Assembly: GCA_011800155.1 (NCBI GenBank)
Contig: CM022370.1
Coordinates: 2,914,001 to 2,978,000 of the forward strand
DNA from: Flammulina velutipes
Lineage: Eukaryota; Basidiomycota; Agaricomycetes; Agaricales; Physalacriaceae
Direction of reading: 5' to 3'
Length of the DNA stretch: 64,000 nt
Positions 1-9,647 of this stretch are shown piece by piece (position 1 is the stretch's first letter; the number at the start of each line of letters is the position of its first letter). The notes beneath the pieces are model-generated. The model made no database searches and was not told the origin of the DNA. It saw only the letters and a program-made list of their open reading frames with translations. A program made the translations under genes and the position numbers.

Positions 1-251
1 GGTTTTCGTGTACGTTTTTTCGGGGAGGGAAAAGGAGGCTTTAAGGAGCTTCAAATTCCGGGCCGGATCTGCCGATACCTGCTTTCCATCCACCACTACT
101 GGTGCCACTTCCAAACATGAGACCTGTTGGGTATGTCACCAACCCATACTTCGATGTAAGACCAGTATAGACACACTACGCTACTCAACTGATAGACATT
201 CCCTCCAAGACGCCTCCAGAGCCTGGCATCTTGACGCGCACTTTCCCCAAC
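1..251. other. upstream region of the Fic gene
   Basis: I see no separate gene here. In-frame codons continue upstream of the chosen Fic start as far as a stop near position 158, so a further 5' exon is possible, for example one beginning at the ATG at 117. I could not find a splice that joins it in phase. The true N-terminus of the Fic protein is therefore open. Confidence 0.4.
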
Positions 252-1750
252 ATGGAACAATCCTTTCGATATCTCGAGAAGTTATTGGAGAAATACCCAG
301 GGAATCCTTATATTCTACTACGTTTCGCTTCAATATACGAGGGTGTAGACCCGGGCACGGCTCTGTTCCATAAGCAAGAGGTAGGTGTTGAATGTCCTAG
401 TATAGTGCTAACTCAGATATCAGTGCCCGTAGGCTTTGGCCCAACTTGCTGCCCTAGATCTCGAAGACGAGGCGCTAGAGTCTCACATCACTGAGGTCGA
501 GGCGAGTATCGATGAGAACGCACGCGCAAACCACCATATCTCAGAGATGTCGGGGCCAGGTCGGCTTTGTCCTCATTCGATGTAAATGTTGCTGATGATA
601 TCCCATAACAAATAGGTCGAATCATTCAAATATGGAAACGCACTGAGGAACATACATTTCCTCAGACTAAAGATATTATTGATCATCCGTCTGGCCATGG
701 GCAAGTCCAAACTCGGTGGCGTGACCTCTTTCCCCATGGTTCCCGACTATTCACAAGCTATCTCTGCTCTCTTGCTATCGAGACGAATCATATTGAGAGC
801 ACGTTCTTGATGACGGTCAACGTCAGTGTACTCAAGGCGCAAAACTGTCGCGATTGCTGATCTGAGTACAGGCTACCCAAGATTTAATTCGTCGAGGAAT
901 TGCTGAGGGTGTTGTTAATACGCAGCTGCGAAGCAAGATTCATGATCCTCAATCTATCAAATCCATTCTGAATGACACATTGGCTGTGTGCTCTCCCCCT
1001 TTGGAATCATTCACCCGCTCATCAAGTGTAGGCGTACACATACTTGCAAGGCATGGTCGGCGACCCGGATAAGCTGACGCCGGAAGCTATCTGCGAGATC
1101 CACCGCCGTGTCATGGATAACGCCCGATTCCAAGGGAAATTTATCCCCGCTGGATTTACTCGTAGCGTAACGAGGAGCACAGTCTATGTACAGACCAAAG
1201 TACCAGGGACTGACGAAACTGGCGTTGCCCTGTGTTGCCCGCCATGGAATGTCGATGATCAGTTATACATCATCTGTCAACAAGTCCGAGTATGTGTTCG
1301 ACTTCCTCGAAAGTCCTTCTGAAATTGTGGCTTACTGTATCTGGTTAGAAAATTCTGGCTGCGGACTCGGAGAGTGAGAATCCATTCGCGACGGCGAGTT
1401 GGCTCCATTTAATGCTGGCAACATGCCATCCTTTCAATGTAAGGAAGGCATTCTCACTCAATTGCATGCGGCTAATGCGAGAGCAGGACGGAAATGGTCG
1501 TGTAACGCGTCTCGTGGCATCCATACCTCTCCTCCGACGTGGGTATCCTCCGATTTCCATACCACTTCATCTGCGGAATACATATTTCGACAGCATTTAT
1601 AGTGTGAGTTGGACTCTGAATAAGATTGTTACCTGCTTAACTTGATCTTTCAAGGCATACAATGGCGATCACCGCCCTCTCATGGAATGCATTCTGGATG
1701 GGATGAAGTGGACTATTAGCAACGTAATAGATGTTACTAGTAATGGTTGA
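252..1750 (+). CDS. Fic/DOC-domain protein (putative AMP-transferase or de-AMPylase)
   Basis: Eight exons: 252-380, 433-559, 616-821, 872-985, 1032-1289, 1349-1438, 1487-1603, 1655-1750, giving 378 residues. Seen: the exon 6/7 junction creates HPFNDGNGRVTR (about residues 305-316), a full match to the Fic core HxFx(D/E)GNGRxxR. Upstream, at about residue 142, TNHIES resembles the inhibitory helix motif (S/T)xxxE(G/N) but has Ser in the last place. Family knowledge: Fic enzymes use ATP to AMPylate hydroxyl side chains, and the FICD type can also remove AMP. The target here is unknown. The N-terminal 100 residues are helical and Leu-rich, perhaps repeat-like. No signal peptide is evident from this start. 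The start ATG at 252 is a guess because upstream coding sequence may exist. The catalytic core looks intact. Confidence 0.85.
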
Positions 1751-1980
1751 GATGATAACATCAACCGATTCCGGAAGTCTTTGAATCGAGCATTTCACCA
1801 TGGGTATGATCTACGCGAGCGATGGGAAGAAAGAAGAGATACTCCGGACGCGAATGTGTTCGTCATGCGGAAGCGGGTATATATACAGTATTCCGCAATG
1901 TACTTGAAGGAAGAGTAATACAAAATCAAAATTTGAAGGGTATCGAGCGCATCCCCATGCGCCACACGTATGGAAATGGC

Positions 1981-2531
1981 TTAGCCATGTCTACCGAGAC
2001 CGCGAGCGGTCTTGCTAACCACTTTGGCTTCTGCTTGTTTGGCTTTGGCACGAAGAGTTCTATGTTAAGCCAAGTAAGAGGGGATTCGGACTCAGGAATT
2101 TATGACAGGACGTACTCTTCCTTGGCCTCGTGTTCGAGAAATTTGGCATGTTCACGGGCGCCTCGTACGCCCTCGCGCGCCTCAGCCAGAGCACGGTCTG
2201 CAGCGCGCTCTAACTCCTCCGCTTCGGCGAGTTTCTGGCGGGCGGCCATGATACTTGGATCGTGGGAGATGTCATGATGTCCTGATCCTCCCAAACCGAA
2301 GAAACCCCCGCTCTTCTTCGTTCCACTGCGACGGAGACTGGAATCTGAGGAGGATTTCCTAGCTTGGCTGCCACTGAAGAATCCGTTGCGACCAGAGGTG
2401 GAGGAGTTCGAGTTGGAAGCCTGGGACGGGGACTCTGAAGGAGAATGCGAGCGTCTGCCAAAGAACCCGGTCTTGTTGTGATCAGGTGGAGGGGCAACTG
2501 GTTCTTCGGGGCGGGATTTGAAGAGAGGCAT
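1981..2531 (-). CDS. small Ser/Gly-rich protein with charged C-terminal helix
   Basis: Two exons (2531-2116 and 2059-1981; intron 56 bp), 164 residues, starting MPLFKSRPEE. The first 110 residues are Ser-, Asn- and Gly-rich with repeated GFF motifs (TGFFGRR, NGFFSGS, GGFFGLGG). The last 55 form an Ala/Glu/Lys/Arg-rich helix or coiled coil ending in a basic tail (ARGLGRHG). I recognise the style of protein as common in basidiomycetes but know no function. An ATG further upstream in the same frame exists, but MPLFKS is the more natural start because the region before it is promoter-like. It is transcribed divergently from the TFIIA gene. Confidence 0.7.
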
Positions 2532-2862
2532 GTTTGTGTTGAGCTCCACCTTTCTCACCGGCGCTTTTGAAGGCTTTGAAATGAAGAAGACGTCATTGGC
2601 ATGAGGCGACGGGACTACGCGTAAGTGCGCGTCATCTTGGAGACTTTGTGCATGTGGCGCAAGATGGACGGCACGTGTACACTCATCACAGGTCTGTGCG
2701 TGAGAACATACGCACACGTTCCTGTCGGAGTTTCAATCGCATGTAGCACCCAGAATGGCACATAGTATAAAAGGCTTTCCCCTTCCTTTTTGACCACCAC
2801 AACGCCCGCAGTGCTCGTCGTCGTGTCCGCCGACACCCGCCCGTGCTCTAGCCAGCGTCGAG
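2532..2862. promoter_or_regulatory. divergent promoter region with a TATA box
   Basis: This stretch separates two head-to-head genes. A TATAAAA box lies at 2766-2772 in plus orientation, 91 bp before the TFIIA start codon. No other motif was identified with confidence. Confidence 0.5.
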
Positions 2863-4006
2863 ATGTCGAATAAAATAGTGGTGAGCAATGAACCAGCCCA
2901 ATTGTGCAATTGCAAGGGAGAGTAACGTCGTCGTTGAGCCTGGTGTCTACCGCACTGTTATCGACGATGTCATGGAATCCATTAAGCCCGAGTTTGAAGA
3001 ATACGGAGTTCCTGAAGATGTTCTTGCCCAACTACAGGCAGTGCGTAATCTCCTTCATCTTCGTCTTCATTGTCGCCCATTCTATTTGTCAGAAATGGGA
3101 AGAGAAAGTTGTGGCGTCGCACGTTGCCGATTTCGAAATTTCTTCCAGCACGCAACAGCAGCCTCAGCAGCAACACCAGTATTCCGTCCAGCATCCGGCT
3201 ATGCATCTTGTTCAAGGGCATGCGCATTATGCACCCGCCACTTACGCCGGACATCCGGCTGTGAAGGCCGAACCCGTCGATTCCAGATACATGCTCGCAG
3301 GCCATAACCAAGGACTACAATATACTCTTCCTACGCTACCGGGTCCCCAGCTCGCTGGACTCCGGCCACCTCCTCACCTCGGTGGGCAGACGAGTGTGCT
3401 TTCATTCCCGACTACGACTCAGGCGCAGAATCGATCGCCTGGTACGTCTCTTGGGAGAGCTTATATACCGCTAGCAGCCGCCGCCGCCACTTCAGCTCTG
3501 CAACAACAACAACAACAACAACAACAGCAACAACAACAGCAGCAGCAGCAGCAACCAGCTAGATCAATCCCTCAAACTGACGGTCCTTCGGATGACTCTG
3601 ATGAATCGCCGTCCCCTCCGCCTTTCGCTCCTCACTCAAACCATCCTTCGTTACCTCAGAGACCTCCGCAAGCGTCGACGTCGACGCAAGAATCCGAGGC
3701 CATTAACAGTGACCTTGATGATTCAGACACGGAGAACGAGGCTGATAACGAAGACGCGGCTGGGGCAGATTCGGACATCGTGTTTTGTACTTACGATAAG
3801 GTATGTCATCCGTCCCTACTGTGAGCTTGTCGCTGATCATTCATCAGGTCGCTCGGGTGAAGAACAAGTGGAAGTGCATTCTGAAAGACGGGATGATCCA
3901 CATCAATGGGAAAGACTACCTTTTCCAGAAGTGCACAGGGTTAGTGTTCTTTTCTATGTGCCTTTATCGTTCTGACCGGACCGTCTTCAGAGAGTTTGAG
4001 TGGTAG
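2863..4006 (+). CDS. TOA1: transcription initiation factor TFIIA large (alpha/beta) subunit
   Basis: Five exons: 2863-2880, 2939-3040, 3093-3800, 3848-3939, 3991-4006; 311 residues. Seen: an N-terminal four-helix-bundle segment (MSNKIVPGVYRTVIDDV... KWEEKV.. VADFE), a long low-complexity middle with an 18-Gln run and an acidic tract (DDSDTENEADNEDAAGADSD), then the C-terminal beta-barrel segment (VKNKWKCILKDGMIHINGKD) ending EFEW. This order and the divergent middle are the hallmark of the family. Role: TFIIA binds TBP-TATA DNA and stabilises the RNA polymerase II preinitiation complex together with the small subunit (TOA2, not in this window). The last coding exon is only 16 nt. Length is in the usual fungal range. 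Confidence 0.95.
3501..3554 (+). repeat. CAA/CAG trinucleotide repeat (polyglutamine)
   Basis: Eighteen consecutive Gln codons, first CAA-rich and then CAG-rich, inside exon 3 of the TFIIA gene. They lie in the unconserved linker. Length polymorphism between strains is likely. Confidence 0.95.
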
Positions 4007-4465
4007 TCGACGGCTACCGCAGGCCTGCACGCCTATATTCATCATTTGGCATTACATCTATCTTTTCATCATTAAGAAAGCAGCTATCGCATCCACATGT
4101 TATTTATAATCCTCTGCACATATACTGTATCACCCTCAGCAATTAAGCTTCGTAGAAGTTGCCTTGATGCAATTGATTTTTGAGCGTTCTTGACAACTAG
4201 TGTGGCGCAACGATCGGCTATTCGGTCACCCGCTGCCTGCCATCCCACGGCGTCCCTCTTGTTCTACACTCGAGCAATCAGAAAAGACATAATTATTACA
4301 GCAGTTGTTACTAAAAGTAGTCGGTAGTTATATGATAATTTACAAGGGCGACAACTCCCCCCTTTGTACACATACATCAGAAAGCCAAGTGGAATTGTAT
4401 GGAGAGCTCGCTGCGAGAGTCCGTAATAGAGACAAAAAGGTATAATTGGGTGAACGAATTATGAG
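4007..4465. other. convergent intergenic region
   Basis: This is the 3' flank shared by the TFIIA gene and the first WOPR gene, which converge here. It is AT-richer than its surroundings and holds no convincing ORF. Confidence 0.5.
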
Positions 4466-5850
4466 TTAAGGTGTTTCTGGCGGGCCGCCGCCTGCGGATA
4501 GACGGGGATCGAGCTTCCTCAAGGCCTTGTCGTCCATGGGATCGCGACGGTATGGATGAGTGCGCTTGAGGAGATGAAGAGGCGCAAGGTCACGGGATGG
4601 CCCGCGCTTGGTGCTGCCCTGCTCCTCTTCTGAAACTGGGGAGGGAGGCGCTTCGTATTCATCTGTGGCGTACATCTGGTCATGGTCATAAGAATGAGGA
4701 GGAGGGTATAGAGTCGTCGAAGACGTGGAGGGTTCGTGAGGGTGTACATGGTGGGGGTGATAAGCAGGTGTGCTGTGGTATGGCTCAGGTGGGAGCCCGG
4801 TGTACCAGGACGAGGATGTTGTATATACAGGCCTGTCTGACGGGTACATCATTGGGCTGTGGACGGACGAGCGTGAGCTGGCGGACGAGGAGGACGAGCC
4901 TGGGGACGGGTATCCGCCTGGGGATAAGTACGGGGAGTGCGAACTGGGCGCGGATGGCAGGTACGGTGGCATATCGTGGGACCCATAGTGGGCGTGTGCG
5001 GACGGCTGCTGGATGTACGCCGGCTGAAGTGCGGACGACGGGCCGGCGTCGGGGCGCTGTGAGTAGGGATCGAACATGTGCACCGACTGCGACGAAGACT
5101 GCTCCTGGGGGACGTTAGTGGAAGGTGGATATCCGGCGTATTTTCGCGTGACGGTCGTTTTCTTCTTCTGGCCCTTGTCCTTCTTGGATTTGGCGGTCTT
5201 TTGAGAAACGTAGACGCCGTCGGGGACGACGATGTCCTTGATTCTGTCGAGGTCGTCGATGTTGCCGAGATGGTCCATTGTGTTTTCAGTGTAGTACGCC
5301 GCTGTGGCAGGCGTCATGTCAATCGGAGGCGCACGTGTGCAGTGGCAGGGCGCGAACTTACTGAGATGCCATTTTCTCGTGCCTCTGTCAGTCTGGACGA
5401 GCGCAGAGTACGTCTGCTTGATGAGCGGATCCCATTCGCGGGGTGGCTGGCTGTCGCTGCGAGCTCGCCGTCAGCCAGCGCGCGCAGAAGAACGAAGAAC
5501 ACGGACCTGCCGTCGCCGCCACTGTACTGCTCAAAGTAAAATAGAAAATCCTGCAGTAATAGCTCAGTACGCATGTCGCTCGTCGGTGGCCCAGTGGCAC
5601 TCACGTCTCGTACGCGACTTGGGCTCCAGCGCCGGCCCTCTGTGAAGCGTTCCATGCCGAGCCCAGTGACCTCGGTGTTGGGCCCGCGCTCTTCCCAGAC
5701 GTAGATGCAGCCCGAGCGCAGCGCCATTCGCTCGTCGGCGTCGAGGCGCCTGGTGATCATCTTGAGCCAGCCGCGCTGCACCGCTGCAAAAATCTTGTGC
5801 ACGTCCTGGATGGACCGGATGCGGACATTTTTACAGGTCGGCGTCTGCAT
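4466..5850 (-). CDS. WOPR-domain (Gti1/Pac2 family) transcription factor, paralog 1
   Basis: Four exons: 5850-5605, 5550-5507, 5456-5362, 5301-4466; 406 residues. Seen: the bipartite WOPR DNA-binding domain. Part one is MQTPTCKNVRIRSIQDVHKI... CIYVWEERGPN... RWSPSRVRD-DFLFYFEQ. Part two is WDPLIKQTYSALVQT-RGTRKWHLTAYYT. The C-terminal half is low complexity, rich in Ser, Pro, His and Tyr, as usual for this family. A basic stretch KSKKDKGQKKK follows the domain and may act in nuclear import. Family knowledge: WOPR proteins (Wor1, Ryp1, Sge1, Gti1, Pac2) are master switches of morphology, conidiation, host interaction or sexual development. Start chosen by the conserved MQ-PT opening. It lies upstream of a second WOPR gene on the same strand. 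Confidence 0.9.
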
Positions 5851-7141
5851 ACGAGGCGAAGAGAGCAGAGCAGATGGTGGCCGTCCGTCGACTTGCTTTC
5901 TCTGCACAAAGTAGAGGCGACAAGCAAGATGGCCCTGGCATTCCATAATATTAATTAGACTGTTTTACGACAGTTGCCTCCCTTTGCATCCATTGCTTCC
6001 ATGGATCAAATCGCCCACACGCAGGAACAGCCCATACATACATTATTAATCTCGGCGTCTTCTAGCTGCAACTATGGACCTTGCAACTTTAAACACCTTA
6101 ATTTCCTATTTCCCCTCGTCCCACGCCACCTGCCACCTGCCATCCATTCCCTACTCAACCGCACTGGTCCGGGTCGCCCATAAGCTGCTCCTGCTTCCCC
6201 GCTTGGCGCCGCGGCTTCCCTACCTGCCGAACGTGTATCCAAACCTTATCCCACTCACCTCTTGTCTTCGTGTCCCACTCGGAGCACCCAAGTATCGCCG
6301 TCGTACTTGCCATCGATACCACGATCAGCAGCGCCTCTTAGAACATACGCCACATACACTAACGTTACCGCTCCCCTGGCACATACGCATGTCGCACTAG
6401 GGCAGCCTGGACGCCTCGTCGGTCTCGTGTTAACTGCGATTAGATTCATCATTATTCAATCACTATCAGTTCGCAATCCTGCTCTCACCCATTCAGGAAG
6501 CTGTCTTTCTGCATTCCATTTCGCCTCTCACAGGCGATGTGTCCACAAAGGTATTTATATGATTCAATTCAACGGCGGTCACAGGCTAAATGCCCTAGGA
6601 CCTATCATTTCATGAGCGCCTTGCATACCATGTGCACGCTCTTCCAACCTGCAGGTACATTTCAACAGCTTGCCTTTGTTGTCAAAAACCCCGAGAGCGC
6701 CTCTTGTTTGCGCCACATCTGGATATGTATGTAAATTTAGCCGATCTATACAAACGCTGTCACTCCCTGCCCACACGAGACATTCATGTACTTTAATTAC
6801 CTACCCCGGCCAGTCCTAGGACCATCACCGCCGGGCCACTATGATTTAGGAGGTTCAAGGGATAGATTGATCGAGAACTGAATTCAAAGGACGATCATGC
6901 GCCACCAGTTCGCGTTCCATCTTAGTCTATTCAATCTATCACCTCACCCCTTGCAACATTGTTGCATGATCAAGATTGTCGTGTACCGTTATCAAATACA
7001 CATAACAATTGAATGAATAATAAAAAATCCCAGTTGCAAGACGTCTATGTATACAGTAAGTGAGAGGAGAGAGCAAAGCGTGAACTAAACAATAAGACGA
7101 AGGGGAACCACAGTTCCCTCGGGTAACGATCATTAACATAG
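5851..7141. other. long intergenic region between the two WOPR genes
   Basis: About 1.3 kb upstream of WOPR paralog 1 and downstream of paralog 2. Short ATG ORFs occur on the plus strand (for example at 6074) but have biased, Pro/His/Leu-rich composition and no recognisable domain. Long regulatory upstream regions are known for WOPR genes in other fungi, so this may be promoter and 5' UTR. I found no specific site. Confidence 0.4.
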
Positions 7142-8186
7142 TCACCGCACTAAGCGACCTTGTAGTGCATTCAGCGCCGCTTCGTCTGCGGGATGTCTGC
7201 GAGGCGGGGGTATATTCTGGAGGTACGCCAACGGGGCTAACTTCCCGCCCCCAGAGCCGAGTGCAGCAGGCTTGACTATCCGGTCGAAATCCTGCGAGTA
7301 CGATTCCGCCTTGTACGGGGATGGATACGGATACGGCGAAAACTGAGGTTGCGGGAACCCACTCTTCATGACGAAACTGTCACCCAGGATGGCATCGCGC
7401 GGGGACCGTCCTTTCGCCGAACGGGCACTTTTGTACTTTCCGGGGGGAACGTACATGTTCGCGAGCATCGGGATATCATCGATCGTGCGTAGGTAATTAA
7501 GCGAATCTTGTGTGAAGTAGGCGACTTCGGGTCGGGCGTTAGCCCGTGGACTCGGAGCGCAAAAAGGCGAATAACTTACTGAGATGCCATTTCCGACGGC
7601 CTCTGTTGGTTTCGACGAAGACCGAGTAGGTCTGCTTGATTAGGTTATCTCTGAAGACAGCTCGGTTTGAGCCGGAAGGAGAGTAAGGGCTGCGCGATTC
7701 AGATAGGATAGGTGAGTGTTTGGCTCGAGAATGGAGTGGTTATGCGGCGTGGCTACTCACGTAGTGTCCGAATCCGACGTCATAGCGTCCACCTCCGTGG
7801 ACTCGGGGCCTTTCTCCTGATAGTAGAGGAATTCCTGCGATTTCAACAGACATGAGCAGATTGCACGGTGAACCAGGGTGAGAGTATACGAACGTCTTTC
7901 ACGCGACTTGGTCCCCAACGTATCGAGTCTGTCCAGCGTTCGATTCCGAGCTGCTGTGGCGTCAGTGGGCGTTGAAAGGCGGGAAAAGGGGGCGTACACA
8001 AGAGGACTCAGCATTGGGTCCGCGTTCCTCCCATACAAAGACACACCCTGACGCTATAGCGCGCCGTTCTTCCGTGTCGAGTCGGCGCGAGACGATGGGG
8101 AGCATGTTAAGCGACACAGCGTGGAAGATCGCATGGGCGTCTGCAGGTGATCTGACTCGGATGCCAGTACATGTAGGACGCTGCAT
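7142..8186 (-). CDS. WOPR-domain (Gti1/Pac2 family) transcription factor, paralog 2
   Basis: Five exons: 8186-7998, 7950-7894, 7834-7761, 7689-7580, 7524-7142; 270 residues. Seen: MQRPTCTGIRVRSPADAHAI, CVFVWEERGPN, LGIERWTDSIRWGPSRVKD, EFLYYQEKG, LIKQTYSVFVET-RGRRKWHL, YFTQDSL, all WOPR-domain hallmarks. Two introns (after RV(R/K)D and within WHL) fall at the same codons as in paralog 1. An extra intron splits the segment before LGIERW, which is uninterrupted in paralog 1. The C-terminal tail is much shorter (about 110 residues against 260). Likely a sequence-specific regulator of development. The last acceptor is AAG, the weakest junction in the model. Confidence 0.88.
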
Positions 8187-9647
8187 AATCGCAAAAAAGA
8201 AATGTGGGGAAGAAGATGGAGGACGGGGAGGGGGGGTCGACCTCAGGAACGCAACAGCAAGCTTTATATGAACGAGGGAATGGGCGAGACGTTTGGACAA
8301 AGGCTGTGATGATCAGGGTGATGCAAAGTGCGAACAAGCTCACGCAGGTGTAACCTTTTATGACGGAAATAGCCAATCATGGAAAGAACCTGGTAAGACT
8401 GTTTGGATCAGCCGATGATGTAGACCCTTCACGGCATGAGAAAACTGGAACGAAGGTAACATTGTATGTTAGCTCCGGGTGGCTAGCACCCGATCTGGAA
8501 GCATACGAAGTGGTAGGATGGGTTCAATGCCCATATCCTCGATACGAATACAGAATCCGAGTGGTTTCTGAATGGTTGAACGATAGTAACCGCAGCCTAT
8601 CTGTTCATCAGTACACTTCCCCACGTCCGCAAACCCCGGGGAACCTATGAGATTTCTCTGCCTTGTGCTGTCCAAGAAGAAGAAGAGAAGCAAGTTGGCT
8701 AAAGAGAAGGTCGTACAGCTAAAGCGCCTATCCGCATTTGTATAGTCCGATGGATCGAGTTTCGGTCCGTTGATAGGTGTAAGTAAGATCAGTTCCATAC
8801 GGGGGTGTGTTTCTGTTGAGGGAATACGGTTGAGTGTAACTGTATAGTGTACGCCAGGGACCTGAAATAGAATGAAGCCTTACCACAGGTCGTACCATAT
8901 TGATCTCGACCGCGACCGGGACATATGAAAAGCATTCAATCACAGGGCAGGGCCATGTCAACCTTTAATTCAAGAAACACCGTAACGCCAAACTGTAATG
9001 AGAGTGGAAGAACGGGATGATCTAGAAAAATGTGTCACCTCCACTAGCAATTCAGCGTAACCAACATATTGCTGAGACATCGATATCAATCCCTGATTGT
9101 TCAAGAAGCGGGGGACGACATGAGGTGAAAGCTAGAATAAGTGTCCACTTAAAGTAGACTTCTATTGCTGTGACATTTGACGCGGTGTGTTCGCCGTGTT
9201 CGCAGGATTTACAGAGCCGTGATTGAGAGGTGAGCGGGAAGATCGCGAGATTACAGTCCATCCAGCATCTTTCGATAGGCGCTGAACCGTTTGATACATC
9301 AATTGATGTTCTTTGGGACGAGACAAGCGGCCCCATAGAGTGGCCTGGAAAAGGCAGAACTTTCGTAGCGGTTCAAGCGGACGGGGAGGTCCTTCGAATA
9401 AAGGCTGAGTCAAACACCGACAAGGCAGACGTCTTTGTACATGTGCGCCACATCCCGGGACGCGGCGCTCGGACATCCCCGTAGAAATTCGCGCGTTGAG
9501 ATCTCAATTTGGGGACGTAAGCTACGAGACTGAGCGTATTTTTGCCCGAGATGAGGTGGGAAAACAAGACGCGTTCGTGACAGTGACATGCCAACGTGGA
9601 TGTGACGTATCACGAATAATGACTCGTCTCAGAAAGGCAATCACTTC
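8187..9647. other. divergent intergenic region, no supported gene
   Basis: About 1.46 kb between the WOPR paralog 2 start and the cysteinyl-tRNA synthetase start. A plus-strand ORF at about 9236-9484 has a protein-like composition (LWDETSGPIEWPGKG, VQADGEVLRIKAESN) but no good start, splice sites or recognisable domain. It could be a decayed exon. Nothing else was found. Confidence 0.4.

Noticed and set aside
252..1750. Fic gene as part of a bacterial-type toxin-antitoxin pair
   Set aside because: The gene has eight exons with fungal introns, and no small antitoxin-like ORF lies beside it.
4597..5118. Long plus-strand ORFs opposite the WOPR paralog 1 exons
   Set aside because: They are antisense shadows of a GC-rich low-complexity coding exon with no domain and unnatural composition.
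6074..6400. 108-codon ATG ORF between the WOPR genes
   Set aside because: Composition is that of translated pyrimidine-rich noncoding DNA (Pro, Leu, His, Thr), with no splice sites or domain.
9236..9484. Protein-like plus-strand ORF upstream of the CysRS gene
   Set aside because: No credible start, no partner exons and no recognised family. It is mentioned only in the intergenic entry.
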